Assembly: GCF_003633725.1 (NCBI RefSeq)
Contig: NZ_RBIJ01000001.1
Location: 193,934 to 257,933 of the forward strand
Length of the DNA stretch: 64,000 nucleotides
Source: Brockia lithotrophica
Lineage (GTDB): Bacteria; Bacillota; Bacilli; Thermicanales; DSM-22653
Direction: 5' to 3'
Both the position numbers and the translations under genes were made by a program. This document shows positions 1 to 6,684 of this stretch, piece after piece. The first letter of the stretch is position 1, and each line of letters begins with the position of its first letter. The notes under the pieces are model-generated. The model had not been told where the DNA came from and searched no databases. It was given only the letters and a program-made list of their open reading frames with translations.

Positions 1-159
1 CTAAGCGATGAGGCCATTGGCCAGAAACTTTACATCAGCGTCTGGACGGTCCGGACCCATCGGAAGAACATGTATCGAAAACTCGGCGTCAGCACTTTGC
101 GGGAATTAGTAGGGAAGATGAAAAGGTGGGGCGTCGGCGGGGAAAAATACCTCGCTTGA
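1..159 (+). CDS. LuxR-type regulator, C-terminal fragment
   Basis: This open frame runs in from the left edge and stops at 157-159, leaving 53 residues. It reads as the second half of a LuxR/NarL winged helix: an LSDEAIGQKL helix, a turn, the recognition helix TVRTHRKNMYRKLGV and a short tail. These match the family pattern S..TV..H..ni..KLgv. The rest of the protein lies outside the window, so its sensor domain is unknown. It sits directly upstream of the AT-rich bacteriocin-like locus, and two other LuxR-type proteins occur at 4.0 and 10.7 kb. It is less similar to those two than they are to each other. Confidence 0.8.
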   Translation, partial: LSDEAIGQKLYISVWTVRTHRKNMYRKLGVSTLRELVGKMKRWGVGGEKYLA

Positions 160-552
160 GGTATTTACATCTCGATCCGGCTTTGGTAAAAAAAGAAACA
201 GAGAGGCGCCAAATATCTTTTCTTTATGTTAGTTTGGTTGAGTTGTATGTGATATGTTAATGTTTACAATGATTCAAAGTAAGGCAGTCTATCACTGAAA
301 GAGTTAGAAGAAAAATAAATGAAAACAAAAAGAGGTGTTTAAATTAGCCGTGGCTTCGCTAAATATATTTTGATAAAGATAAAAATCAATATATCAAGCG
401 ATTAATCGATACCATAGCGAATATCAGTATGTTGGAAGAGCGTAGTAGTTAAGGAAAACTTTTATAATGTTTATATTTATGTTTATAATTAAATGAAATT
501 GTATTGGGATTCAAAGATAAAGAAATCTTTTACAAGGAGGTCGACATCCATA
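160..552 (+). other. AT-rich intergenic region before the secreted peptide gene
   Basis: About 390 bases with far lower G+C than most of the window and no convincing long gene. It contains two promoter-like pairs (243-270 and 370-397), a 10-base palindrome CGATTAATCG at 399-408 and several A/T runs. The sequence AAGGAGGT at 534-541 is a good ribosome binding site for the following gene. The palindrome lies between the promoter-like elements and the gene, so it is a possible operator for one of the neighbouring LuxR-type regulators, but that is inference. Confidence 0.6.
243..270 (+). promoter_or_regulatory. candidate sigma-A promoter
   Basis: TTGTAT (243-248), a 16-base spacer and TACAAT (265-270). 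It points toward the secreted-peptide operon. A second pair, TTGATA (370-375) with TATCAA (392-397), is also 16 bases apart. In such AT-rich DNA chance matches are likely, so neither is certain. Confidence 0.35.
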
Positions 553-956
553 TTGCATAAACTTAATACCCGGTGGCAGGTGCCCATTGTAACTTGGAAG
601 GGGAGCAAGATCTTTTTAGGGATCGTCGGGATTACAGTTGTTTTTTCATCGCTAGTTCTGTTCAGGCAGGGGGCATGAACTACGCCAAAGCTTGGGAGAC
701 ATTGGGAGGTGCAAGGTGGAACGGGTATGTTCAAATTCAAGCCTGCTATAACGACAACGGAAAACATGCAAAGAGGGGATATCATCGGTTTACGCGTGAA
801 GCGGGCCCGCCACTCGACACAGGGCGTCTCTACACATCGGAGGCGACATCATCGAATGATTGTACTGTCCGGTGGCGGAAGGACTCTGTCTGGGATTCTC
901 CGCTCTGGGGCGACAAGTATACGACCAAGTACTGGTACGGTTTCGAATGGTTCTAA
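553..956 (+). CDS. small secreted peptide, lactococcin-972-like, with a -1 frameshift
   Basis: Two overlapping frames make one plausible gene. From TTG 553, which follows AAGGAGGT, the first frame gives a basic N-terminus and the hydrophobic stretch KIFLGIVGITVV, then loses sense after a T6 run at 641-646. Stepping back one base there continues with FFIASSVQA, a good signal peptidase I site, then a 95-residue mature part rich in Trp, Tyr and Gly and ending KYWYGFEWF. The GG.RW.GY start and aromatic C-terminus recall lactococcin 972, whose mature form begins GTW.HGYG and ends in YYNFW. The following half-permeases and ABC ATPase resemble the partner genes of that family. The family call is tentative. 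The shift may be a base-calling error, transcriptional or ribosomal slippage, or a true lesion. Confidence 0.5.
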
Positions 957-1034
957 GGTCTGGAATAGCTTCCGGCTGATGATTGGAAACTTTATTGACG
1001 TGCATTTTGCGGTGAGGGGGGAAGGGATGCCCGG

Positions 1035-2051
1035 GTGAACCAGCGACTGCGGATGAAATTCAGGCTTGCCTTTACCAGCTTCTTTCTTGGAATACTCACA
1101 GCTTTTATGGTGTGGTCTTTTCAGTGGGTGATGGAATCTTGGAAGGAAGTCACGTTCGACATGCCGGGTGACGTCACCGTTCTTCGGATGATCGAGGGAC
1201 CTCAAATGGTCACGGAAGCGGATGAGGTGGTGGCGCTTGAGGAGTTAAAGGCGTATCTTCGCGAGCGGTCGCTTGCTCTGATCGTGTCCTCAGTCGGAGA
1301 TGGACGGCCCGAAATCCTTCTTTACGATCCGCACGGCGTGGTTTCGTGGTTTCCCCGAGGAAACCCCGAAGACTCTCAACTTGCGGTAGATGAAGTTTAT
1401 CTTTTTGAAGGCACGTACTCGGAGCGCCGGTGGTCGGAATCCCGCATAACCCCCCTTTTGCCAAAGGGAGTCATGGTGAAGGGAGTGATTCGCGCGCCTC
1501 GCCGAGCTAGCGACCTTCAATATGCAAGGCGTATCGGGGGCGATCCACTGCCGCCCGGACAATATACGATAAATACGACGGATCCGGCGCAAGTGCGCCA
1601 GATCCTTGCTTTATTGTACCGAATGGGCCTTATCCCACAGAACGTGCAAATAGTGCCATTTTTTATCTACGCAATGCAAAATCCGTTGCTCGTCATCACA
1701 GTGTTCTTTTGGACAGCGGGATCCGTTGTCGCCGTTTTTTACTGGTCCCTCAACCTTCGCGGGCGCGCCCGGGAGTTCGGCCTTCGAAGCCGCCACGGTG
1801 CACTCCCGCGGGATCTTGTCCGGGAGAACCTGGTGGGCGGTTTGCCCGGCTTGGTGCTGGGCGGCGCCATAGGAGTCCTTTTCGCAGGTGTCTTGCTTGC
1901 CGCAATTGGTCAAATACACCTCGGCCCGGATCATGTCCTTACCTTCGCAGGCGCTGCGGCCGCCTCCGTCGTCAGCGGCATCGCCACCTGGTTTGTTGCC
2001 CTATATCTGACCATTCGCATTGGATACCCCTTCAATCACGTTACGAGGTGA
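1035..2051 (+). CDS. FtsX-like half-permease, bacteriocin-associated (first half)
   Basis: A 338-residue membrane protein starting at GTG after a GGGGGGAAGGG site. The topology is that of MacB/FtsX permeases: one N-terminal helix (about residues 9-31), a roughly 180-residue extracytoplasmic part, then three helices (about 208-235, 258-290 and 300-330). Arginine-rich cytoplasmic loops precede the last helices. It is followed after six bases by a second protein of the same topology and then by an ABC ATPase. In lactococcin 972 loci a single permease of about 650 residues occupies this place, so I infer that this pair is the split equivalent. The job is export of, or immunity to, the upstream peptide. 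No sequence motif fixes the direction of transport. Confidence 0.6.
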   Translation: MNQRLRMKFRLAFTSFFLGILTAFMVWSFQWVMESWKEVTFDMPGDVTVLRMIEGPQMVTEADEVVALEELKAYLRERSLALIVSSVGDGRPEILLYDPHGVVSWFPRGNPEDSQLAVDEVYLFEGTYSERRWSESRITPLLPKGVMVKGVIRAPRRASDLQYARRIGGDPLPPGQYTINTTDPAQVRQILALLYRMGLIPQNVQIVPFFIYAMQNPLLVITVFFWTAGSVVAVFYWSLNLRGRAREFGLRSRHGALPRDLVRENLVGGLPGLVLGGAIGVLFAGVLLAAIGQIHLGPDHVLTFAGAAAASVVSGIATWFVALYLTIRIGYPFNHVTR

Positions 2052-2057
2052 ATCTTC

Positions 2058-3158
2058 TTGTTGCATGAAGTGTGGGGCGGCTTTGGCATGGCGCTCCGGC
2101 GATGGCCAACAGCACTTGCCTTTGCCGGAATGATCGCGGTCGCCAGCACGGTTTTGTCGTTCGCTCTGGTGGACGTGCTGGCCCAGGTTGCTGTCCTTAG
2201 GGGGGCCAAAGAACTCCGCGAACGTCATGCGGTTGTTTTTACCCCCTACTACCCGTATGGCATGGAAAGCAGCGTCGATGACCATATCGTGAAGTCCTTG
2301 AAGGACCTGATCGACCGCCAGGAAGCGTATACCGCGGTCGTGCACAATATGGGCTTGGATGATCCCAATTTCGCTGGTGGGCATCCTACACTGGTCCTAT
2401 TTGGGGACGTCATTTCCAAGTTGTTCCCGGATCTTAAAATTTGTGACCCCGCGCCGTGTGCCTCGCGCGGTGCAAAACTCGCAGGTAAAGAAATCGACTC
2501 GGTGATCATCGCTGGAGAACGCATCCCGGTAGTAAACACTTTACCGCCGGGAACCACTTTTTTCGATCCTGGTGTTGCTGGTTTGCCTTTGGATGACCGC
2601 ATCGTCATCCGTGCCCCAACGAAGCTACTTCCTCTCCTCCATCCGATCGAGCGAGAGGAAGCGCTGGTGCGTGCGGTCCTCCTCGGTCCGTCTGAAGAGG
2701 AGGTCGATGCGTACGTGTCTGGGTGTGCGGAGGGAGGGCTCTTTCTCATTCCCCAGGATGTGGCCGTCGATCAACCGCAAAAGTTTCGCCAGATCATGAT
2801 GACTTCAGCCATGTATATCATCGGCATGCTGGCATTTCTTGCCCTTGTATTTGCAGCATTCATGTCGTCTGCACGTCTGAGGTTACTTGAAGAGCGTCGA
2901 GCATTCAAGATCCGGCAAATGCATGGAGCCACACCGCTTCATATTATGCTTCGCATTGGCGGCTTCTTGGCCGCCGTCCTCTTGGTGCCGCAGGAAATTT
3001 TGCTTTTTCTTATGTGGATGTTTTTCCGAGTGGCGGGCGCCCCTGCACCGGAGGCAGCACTTTGGGTCGGCTTGGCCCTCGTTTTTGTGTTTATTTTCTT
3101 GTGGATCACTTCTGCCCGTGAAGTACTTTCTCGAGAAGAGATAGGGTGGTGGGTGTGA
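2058..3158 (+). CDS. FtsX-like half-permease, bacteriocin-associated (second half)
   Basis: A 366-residue protein starting at TTG 2058, just after the stop of the preceding half-permease. It repeats that topology: an N-terminal helix (about 18-40), a long extracytoplasmic domain (about 45-245), then helices near 252-275, 295-320 and 330-352. The segment ARLRLLEERRAFKIRQMHGA between the first two C-terminal helices is the cytoplasmic coupling loop typical of FtsX and MacB proteins, where the regulator-like R..H/YGA motif contacts the ATPase. Its end overlaps the ATPase gene by 13 bases, so the two are translationally coupled. The substrate is unknown; the adjoining secreted peptide is the best candidate. 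Confidence 0.65.
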   Translation: MLHEVWGGFGMALRRWPTALAFAGMIAVASTVLSFALVDVLAQVAVLRGAKELRERHAVVFTPYYPYGMESSVDDHIVKSLKDLIDRQEAYTAVVHNMGLDDPNFAGGHPTLVLFGDVISKLFPDLKICDPAPCASRGAKLAGKEIDSVIIAGERIPVVNTLPPGTTFFDPGVAGLPLDDRIVIRAPTKLLPLLHPIEREEALVRAVLLGPSEEEVDAYVSGCAEGGLFLIPQDVAVDQPQKFRQIMMTSAMYIIGMLAFLALVFAAFMSSARLRLLEERRAFKIRQMHGATPLHIMLRIGGFLAAVLLVPQEILLFLMWMFFRVAGAPAPEAALWVGLALVFVFIFLWITSAREVLSREEIGWWV

Positions 3159-3829
3159 AACCAATTTTAGAAGCTCGCAATGTGACCAAAGTGTATGGTC
3201 ACGGCCGCACGCAAGTCGTGGCCGTGCGCTCCGTCTCCCTGAATATCTCGGCTGGTGAGTGCGTTGCCTTAATGGGGCCGTCCGGAAGCGGAAAGTCGAC
3301 ATTGCTCAAGGTCCTGGGACTCATTCTTCGACCGACAGAAGGGAGCGTGCTGATCCGAGGAGAAGAAGTGGCCTGTGATGAGTTTTGCCGTGCTCGGTTG
3401 CGGAACAAATTTTTTGGGTATATCGATCAAGAATTTGCGATCATTGAGAGCGAAAGTGTGGAGAGTAATGTCATGATTCCCCTTCAATATGCAAATCACA
3501 AACCTAGTCGGCAGGAAATCCGGGCGAGAATTCGACAGGCGCTGGAAGAGGTCGGCCTTGGTTGGGCTTTGAAGAAAAATGCGTCGCAACTGTCGGGGGG
3601 AGAACGACAGCGCGTCGCCATTGCTCGAGCGCTGGTCAATGATCCGATGGTTATCCTCGCCGATGAGCCAACGGCTGCTCTCGATGGAAAGACCACCCAG
3701 GAGATTATGGCGCTCTTTCTATCCATCAAATCGCGCGGTGCGGCGGTGCTGATAGCGACGCACGATGACCGGGTGGCAAAGCAATGCGACCATATTCTGC
3801 GTATGATCGACGGTCGCCTTGTGGAATGA
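3146..3829 (+). CDS. ABC transporter ATPase, MacB/LolD class, bacteriocin-associated
   Basis: A 227-residue nucleotide-binding subunit with Walker A GPSGSGKST (44-52), signature LSGGERQRVAIARAL, Walker B VILADEPTAALD and the switch His in ATHDD. The Q-loop region GYIDQEFAIIESESV resembles ATPases grouped with lactococcin 972 exporters, which carry a similar ..E(T/S)V..N segment. It starts at GTG 3146 inside the end of the second half-permease. Its stop overlaps the ATG of the next ORF. It presumably dimerises and drives the two half-permeases. The ATPase class is certain; the bacteriocin assignment rests on gene context. Confidence 0.85.
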   Translation: MVGVKPILEARNVTKVYGHGRTQVVAVRSVSLNISAGECVALMGPSGSGKSTLLKVLGLILRPTEGSVLIRGEEVACDEFCRARLRNKFFGYIDQEFAIIESESVESNVMIPLQYANHKPSRQEIRARIRQALEEVGLGWALKKNASQLSGGERQRVAIARALVNDPMVILADEPTAALDGKTTQEIMALFLSIKSRGAAVLIATHDDRVAKQCDHILRMIDGRLVE

Positions 3830-4002
3830 AACTGTCTTGCGAAATGAAAACGTATAAACCTATTTCGACGGATCGAGACCCGCACGGCTACGCGCTTTGG
3901 CTGATCGAAGTGACGGAGCAGATCGGGCGGAAGTTCAGGATGAAGAAGAGCATTCGACTTCGTTGGGAGCGCCTTTGGCCGGACAGGAGGGCGAAGGAGT
4001 GA
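3826..4002 (+). CDS. short ORF, N-terminal piece of a split GAF-LuxR regulator
   Basis: A 58-residue frame whose ATG (3826-3828) overlaps the ATPase stop as ATGA. Residues around GYALWLIEVTEQIGRKF align with the helix GYVGWLAESLHAI that joins the GAF domain to the DNA-binding domain in the complete regulator at 9828. It ends at TGA 4000-4002, which overlaps the GTG start of the HTH ORF that follows. I read it as what is left of the sensor part of a regulator after deletion and frameshift, although translational coupling could still make both pieces. Confidence 0.45.
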   Translation: MKLSCEMKTYKPISTDRDPHGYALWLIEVTEQIGRKFRMKKSIRLRWERLWPDRRAKE

Positions 4003-4286
4003 GCGTTTCATCTTTATCGTGGAAAGTCGTTCGCCCTTCGCTGGCCGTCCGTATTCCGGGTTTTGTGGCGACCAAGCTTTCCGTCCGTGAAAAGGAGGTT
4101 CTGGAACTTTTGGCTGCCGGCGCGAGCACCGGGGAGATCGCCCGAGTGCTCCATCTTAGCCGGTCGACGGTCAAGACGCACCTCGTCCGCATCGCCGAGA
4201 AGTTGGGGATCGAACCGGGCATGAAGTCGATCTTAATGTTTATCGATCGCTTGCTTTCTGAGCAAACGGATGATGGTAAATTTTGA
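3999..4286 (+). CDS. LuxR-family DNA-binding domain protein (split regulator)
   Basis: A 95-residue protein from GTG 3999, preceded by GGAGG at 3986-3990 and overlapping the previous stop as GTGA. Almost all of it is a LuxR winged helix: LSVREKEVLELLAAGAS, IARVLHLSRSTVKTHLVRI and AEKLGIEP. It shares the unusual flanks VVRP..AV.IP..VA and the tail IDRLLSEQ with the C-terminus of the regulator at 9828, so the two are paralogs. Lacking a sensor domain, it could bind DNA constitutively or be inactive. Position at the end of the bacteriocin-like operon makes control of that operon likely. Confidence 0.65.
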   Translation: MSVSSLSWKVVRPSLAVRIPGFVATKLSVREKEVLELLAAGASTGEIARVLHLSRSTVKTHLVRIAEKLGIEPGMKSILMFIDRLLSEQTDDGKF

Positions 4287-4859
4287 CTTTGAAGCTTATG
4301 TCGCCTGAATGTTTGATATAAGAGAGAAATTTCATTTAAAAATCATCTAAATGGATGACAGACAAGAGCGAAATCTTGTAGTATGGCAAACGAAAAATGC
4401 ATACAGCGAAGGCAAGAAAATAATAAACAAACAGCGTAAAAAAAGTAGTTATTAAATCAAGAGAATTTATACTTTAATTAAAGTTGAGATGATGGATCAA
4501 TGGCTGGACGTCCGGTGCGTTCCGAATAAAGAGGGAAGATCTATTCATGGATTACGGAGAAGTCAAAGATGCGATCGGTTTGGCGAAGGATGTGATTTTG
4601 TGGCACGAGGGATTCCATATCAATCGAGTAACGCGGATTGGATTGCCTTTGTAGAAATTGTCACCATCCTCGCACTGATGATAATCGATGCCATCGTCAT
4701 CGGCGATCCGATTCCCATCTTGCTGCTTTCGGTAGAACGACCTAGCCAAGGGCTATTACCGACGCTCAAGAATTGCCCGCCAGGGTTAATATCTTCTCCT
4801 GGACAGTGTCAGTTGGAGCTAGCTGGTGGCCGGTGAAGGGATTTAAGGAGGCAAAGCGA
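4287..4859 (+). other. AT-rich gap with a broken small ORF
   Basis: The first 200 bases are very AT-rich and show no gene. At 4547-4654 an ATG after GAGGGA opens a 35-residue frame (MDYGEVKDAIGLAKDVILWH...) that stops early. One base back in register, the sequence continues as a hydrophobic stretch (DWIAFVEIVTILALM followed by IIDAIVIGDPIPILLL) up to about 4740. This is again the mark of a -1 shift within a small membrane-protein gene. I cannot name a family. Confidence 0.35.
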
Positions 4860-5369
4860 ATGACGATCAGGAAGGGCTATCTTGTTCATGGTTTGCCTGA
4901 GGGTTTATGGCGAGATGTTTTGGATTTTTACCTTAATCGAGCCGAATCCTTTAATGTTCGTTTCCCCAACGACGAGGAGTTGGGTTGTGGAAAGAGCGAT
5001 TTCTTATCATTGGACGGTATCAAAGTTTCGCCATGGCCTGGTATGAAAGAAGCTATTGAGGTTTTCGGGTTGTTGACCCCCGAATCAAGAAAGTTATTCG
5101 TTTCAAATCGCCTTTGGGATTTTGAGTTATTAGTTGGAACTGAGACGTTGCTACATGTGTCTGATTTTATCGTTCGAATGGTCTTTGCGACCTCAGAGGA
5201 GCTACGTGAATTGGAGGAAATCGGGATTGATACCGGTCGATGGGTTCCGGTTGATTTGAATGTGTCACATCCTCCAGTCATTCCGTTTTCGGATCAGGAG
5301 GTTGCGCAATTAAGAGAAATTTTACAAGAAGAATTAAGGGAACTCGGGGAGCGTAACAATGAAGCATAG
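4860..5369 (+). CDS. hypothetical protein, 169 aa
   Basis: A complete frame from ATG 4860, placed well after TTTAAGGAGG (4842-4851). The product is soluble, acidic, and has no signal peptide or membrane helix. It mixes predicted helices and strands and ends in a charged helix (LREILQEELRELGERNNEA). I do not recognise the family. The size, acidity and place beside a bacteriocin-like locus and a transposase remnant would suit an immunity-type or accessory protein, but nothing in the residues demands this. Base use is closer to the AT-rich island than to the rest of the window. Confidence 0.6.
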   Translation: MTIRKGYLVHGLPEGLWRDVLDFYLNRAESFNVRFPNDEELGCGKSDFLSLDGIKVSPWPGMKEAIEVFGLLTPESRKLFVSNRLWDFELLVGTETLLHVSDFIVRMVFATSEELRELEEIGIDTGRWVPVDLNVSHPPVIPFSDQEVAQLREILQEELRELGERNNEA

Positions 5370-5400
5370 GATCTTAACGAAGAGCACCTTCGTTATTGGA

Positions 5401-5704
5401 TGTGCCGTATACATCGGTAACCCATCGGGCGATGAATTGCTCATTCCAGCGGTTAAAGCTCACATCGAAACCTTCGGCTCGGCTCAGCGCCTACGGCTGT
5501 CACGACGAATCGCGGTTTTTCCAGCAGGAAAAACGAAACGGCCGTCATGGCGTTTGGCGTAAGATCAGCCATCTCAAGCGAAAGTACGGTTTAGGTCACA
5601 GCAGGTTTCGGGGGCTTGTCGGCTCCAAAAGCTGGTTTGGGTTCGGAATCCTGACACACAACCTGGACAGAGCGGCCAAAATGCTCGCCAAGGCGTCAAG
5701 ATAA
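5401..5704 (+). pseudogene. degraded DDE transposase remnant
   Basis: Two frames hold fragments of one transposase. The first has the phrase YIGNPSGDELLIPAVKAHIE, like the GNPSD..L..PA...H motif ahead of a catalytic Asp in some IS families. The second, one base off, has WRKISHLKRKYGLGHSRFRG followed by a W.GFGILTHNLDRAA tail, which is the usual C-terminal end of the same proteins. The middle, including most catalytic residues, is missing. No flanking inverted repeats were found. It marks past insertion at the edge of the AT-rich island. Confidence 0.6.
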
Positions 5705-6021
5705 GGAACAATTAAGGCAAATGGGCTATCTTGAATCAGGATAGGGACGGGGCAGTGTTCCGCAAGTGTTCTTTTCCTCTTAGTGGCTCCGCTTTTGGTC
5801 TGGGGGGAAACCCTGCTTCACGAGGAATGAAGGCGGAAAGCGCCCATTCACTTCTGCGAGCTATGCTTTTCTCCCAAAACAGGTCGTGTTGTTGTGTTCT
5901 TGAGGCCTCTCGCACACCTAGCGCCGGTTCGGGATGGTCCTCCGAATCGGCGCCGGTTCATTTTAGGGCGCTGGACGCTGGAGGTTTCGTTTTGGCCATA
6001 TTGCCAAAGCCGAGTGTCCCG

Positions 6022-6050
6022 TTGACCGATCATTTTTTTCATGCTATCCT
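6022..6050 (+). promoter_or_regulatory. candidate sigma-A promoter
   Basis: TTGACC (6022-6027), a 17-base spacer containing a T7 run, and TATCCT (6045-6050). It points toward the small ORFs and ABC exporter gene. Spacing is ideal and the -35 is near consensus. Confidence 0.5.
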
Positions 6051-6149
6051 GGTCGTAAATTCCGCCAAACCCAAAAACTTAGCGCAGAAGACGGAGTCGA
6101 GGAGGCGAGCGAACGAAACGGGAGATTGAACGGCGCAGGAGGGAGGACC

Positions 6150-6383
6150 GTGGGAAGCCCCTCGGAGAAGCGGATTCCGGTCCGGGAACCAGCGATCCGG
6201 GCAGCGGATGAGGAGATCGCGGAGGTGCTCGGCGATCTTCGCAGGCGGAACATTCGCCCTCATTGCGGAAGCCGGTATGATCGGTCGCTGAATGTTCCCG
6301 TTCTGAACTCGGGACGCCTCTTTTCGTTCGTCGCTTGCCTTCGCCGACGGCATCGGCGTTACGAAACGCTCGGAATGTTCTAG
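6150..6383 (+). CDS. small ORF of unknown function, 77 aa
   Basis: It begins at GTG 6150, closely after GGAGGGAGG (6138-6146) and 100 bases downstream of the promoter-like element. The product starts with a charged helical half (EPAIRAADEEIAEVLGDL) and ends in a basic part with one Cys pair far apart. No family is recognised. A second frame over the same bases encodes a CSAIFAGGTFALIAEAGMIG stretch, so the true reading is unclear. A real peptide gene and decayed DNA are both possible. Confidence 0.25.
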   Translation: MGSPSEKRIPVREPAIRAADEEIAEVLGDLRRRNIRPHCGSRYDRSLNVPVLNSGRLFSFVACLRRRHRRYETLGMF

Positions 6384-6537
6384 CCCAACGTCGGGCTCAT
6401 CGTAACAGATTTTGATCTCCGCGTCGTTTCGGACATGCATCCGGCGCCGGGAGGAAGAGGCGGGGAACAAGGAGGCGAAAGCGCACGGTCGCCTTCCATG
6501 AGCGCAAATCCGGAATTCAAGCCCGGAGATTTGCTCG

Positions 6538-6684
6538 ATGAGGCGTCTTATGGGCTCAACGCTTTCTCAAGGCAAAGAGCAATTGGAAGGAAGCGGACTT
6601 TCAAACCTTTCAAACGTGGAGGCTGGTACTCAAGCGAGCCTTGAGTTCACCAGCGCAGAGCTTCGAGGAATTCGTCGAGCTTGA
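6538..6684 (+). CDS. small ORF coupled to the ABC exporter, 48 aa
   Basis: ATG 6538 follows GGAGAT with about nine bases spacing, and the stop TGA (6682-6684) overlaps the TTG start of the exporter gene as TTGA. The product is Ser/Leu/Glu rich (LEGSGLSNLSNVEAGTQ) with no Cys and no membrane helix. The overlap favours a genuine coupled peptide, possibly an export substrate or precursor. A competing frame from ATG 6498 covers the same bases, giving a Lys/Arg-rich 48-residue peptide, and has no good ribosome site. Confidence 0.3.
   Translation: MRRLMGSTLSQGKEQLEGSGLSNLSNVEAGTQASLEFTSAELRGIRRA

Larger units (their letters stand above)
5705..6680 (+). other. region without a confident gene, upstream of an ABC exporter
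   Basis: Nearly 1 kb with no protein I can name on either strand. It contains a good promoter-like pair at 6022-6050 and small frames at 6150-6383 and 6538-6684. Frames switch often, and pieces such as an AADEEIAEVLGDL helix sit next to unrelated basic stretches, which suggests decayed coding sequence. The alternative is a set of short peptides associated with the downstream exporter. Confidence 0.5.

Noticed and set aside
5731-6129. 132-residue + strand ORF
   Set aside because: No ribosome site, no family resemblance, erratic composition, and a promoter-like element lies inside it.
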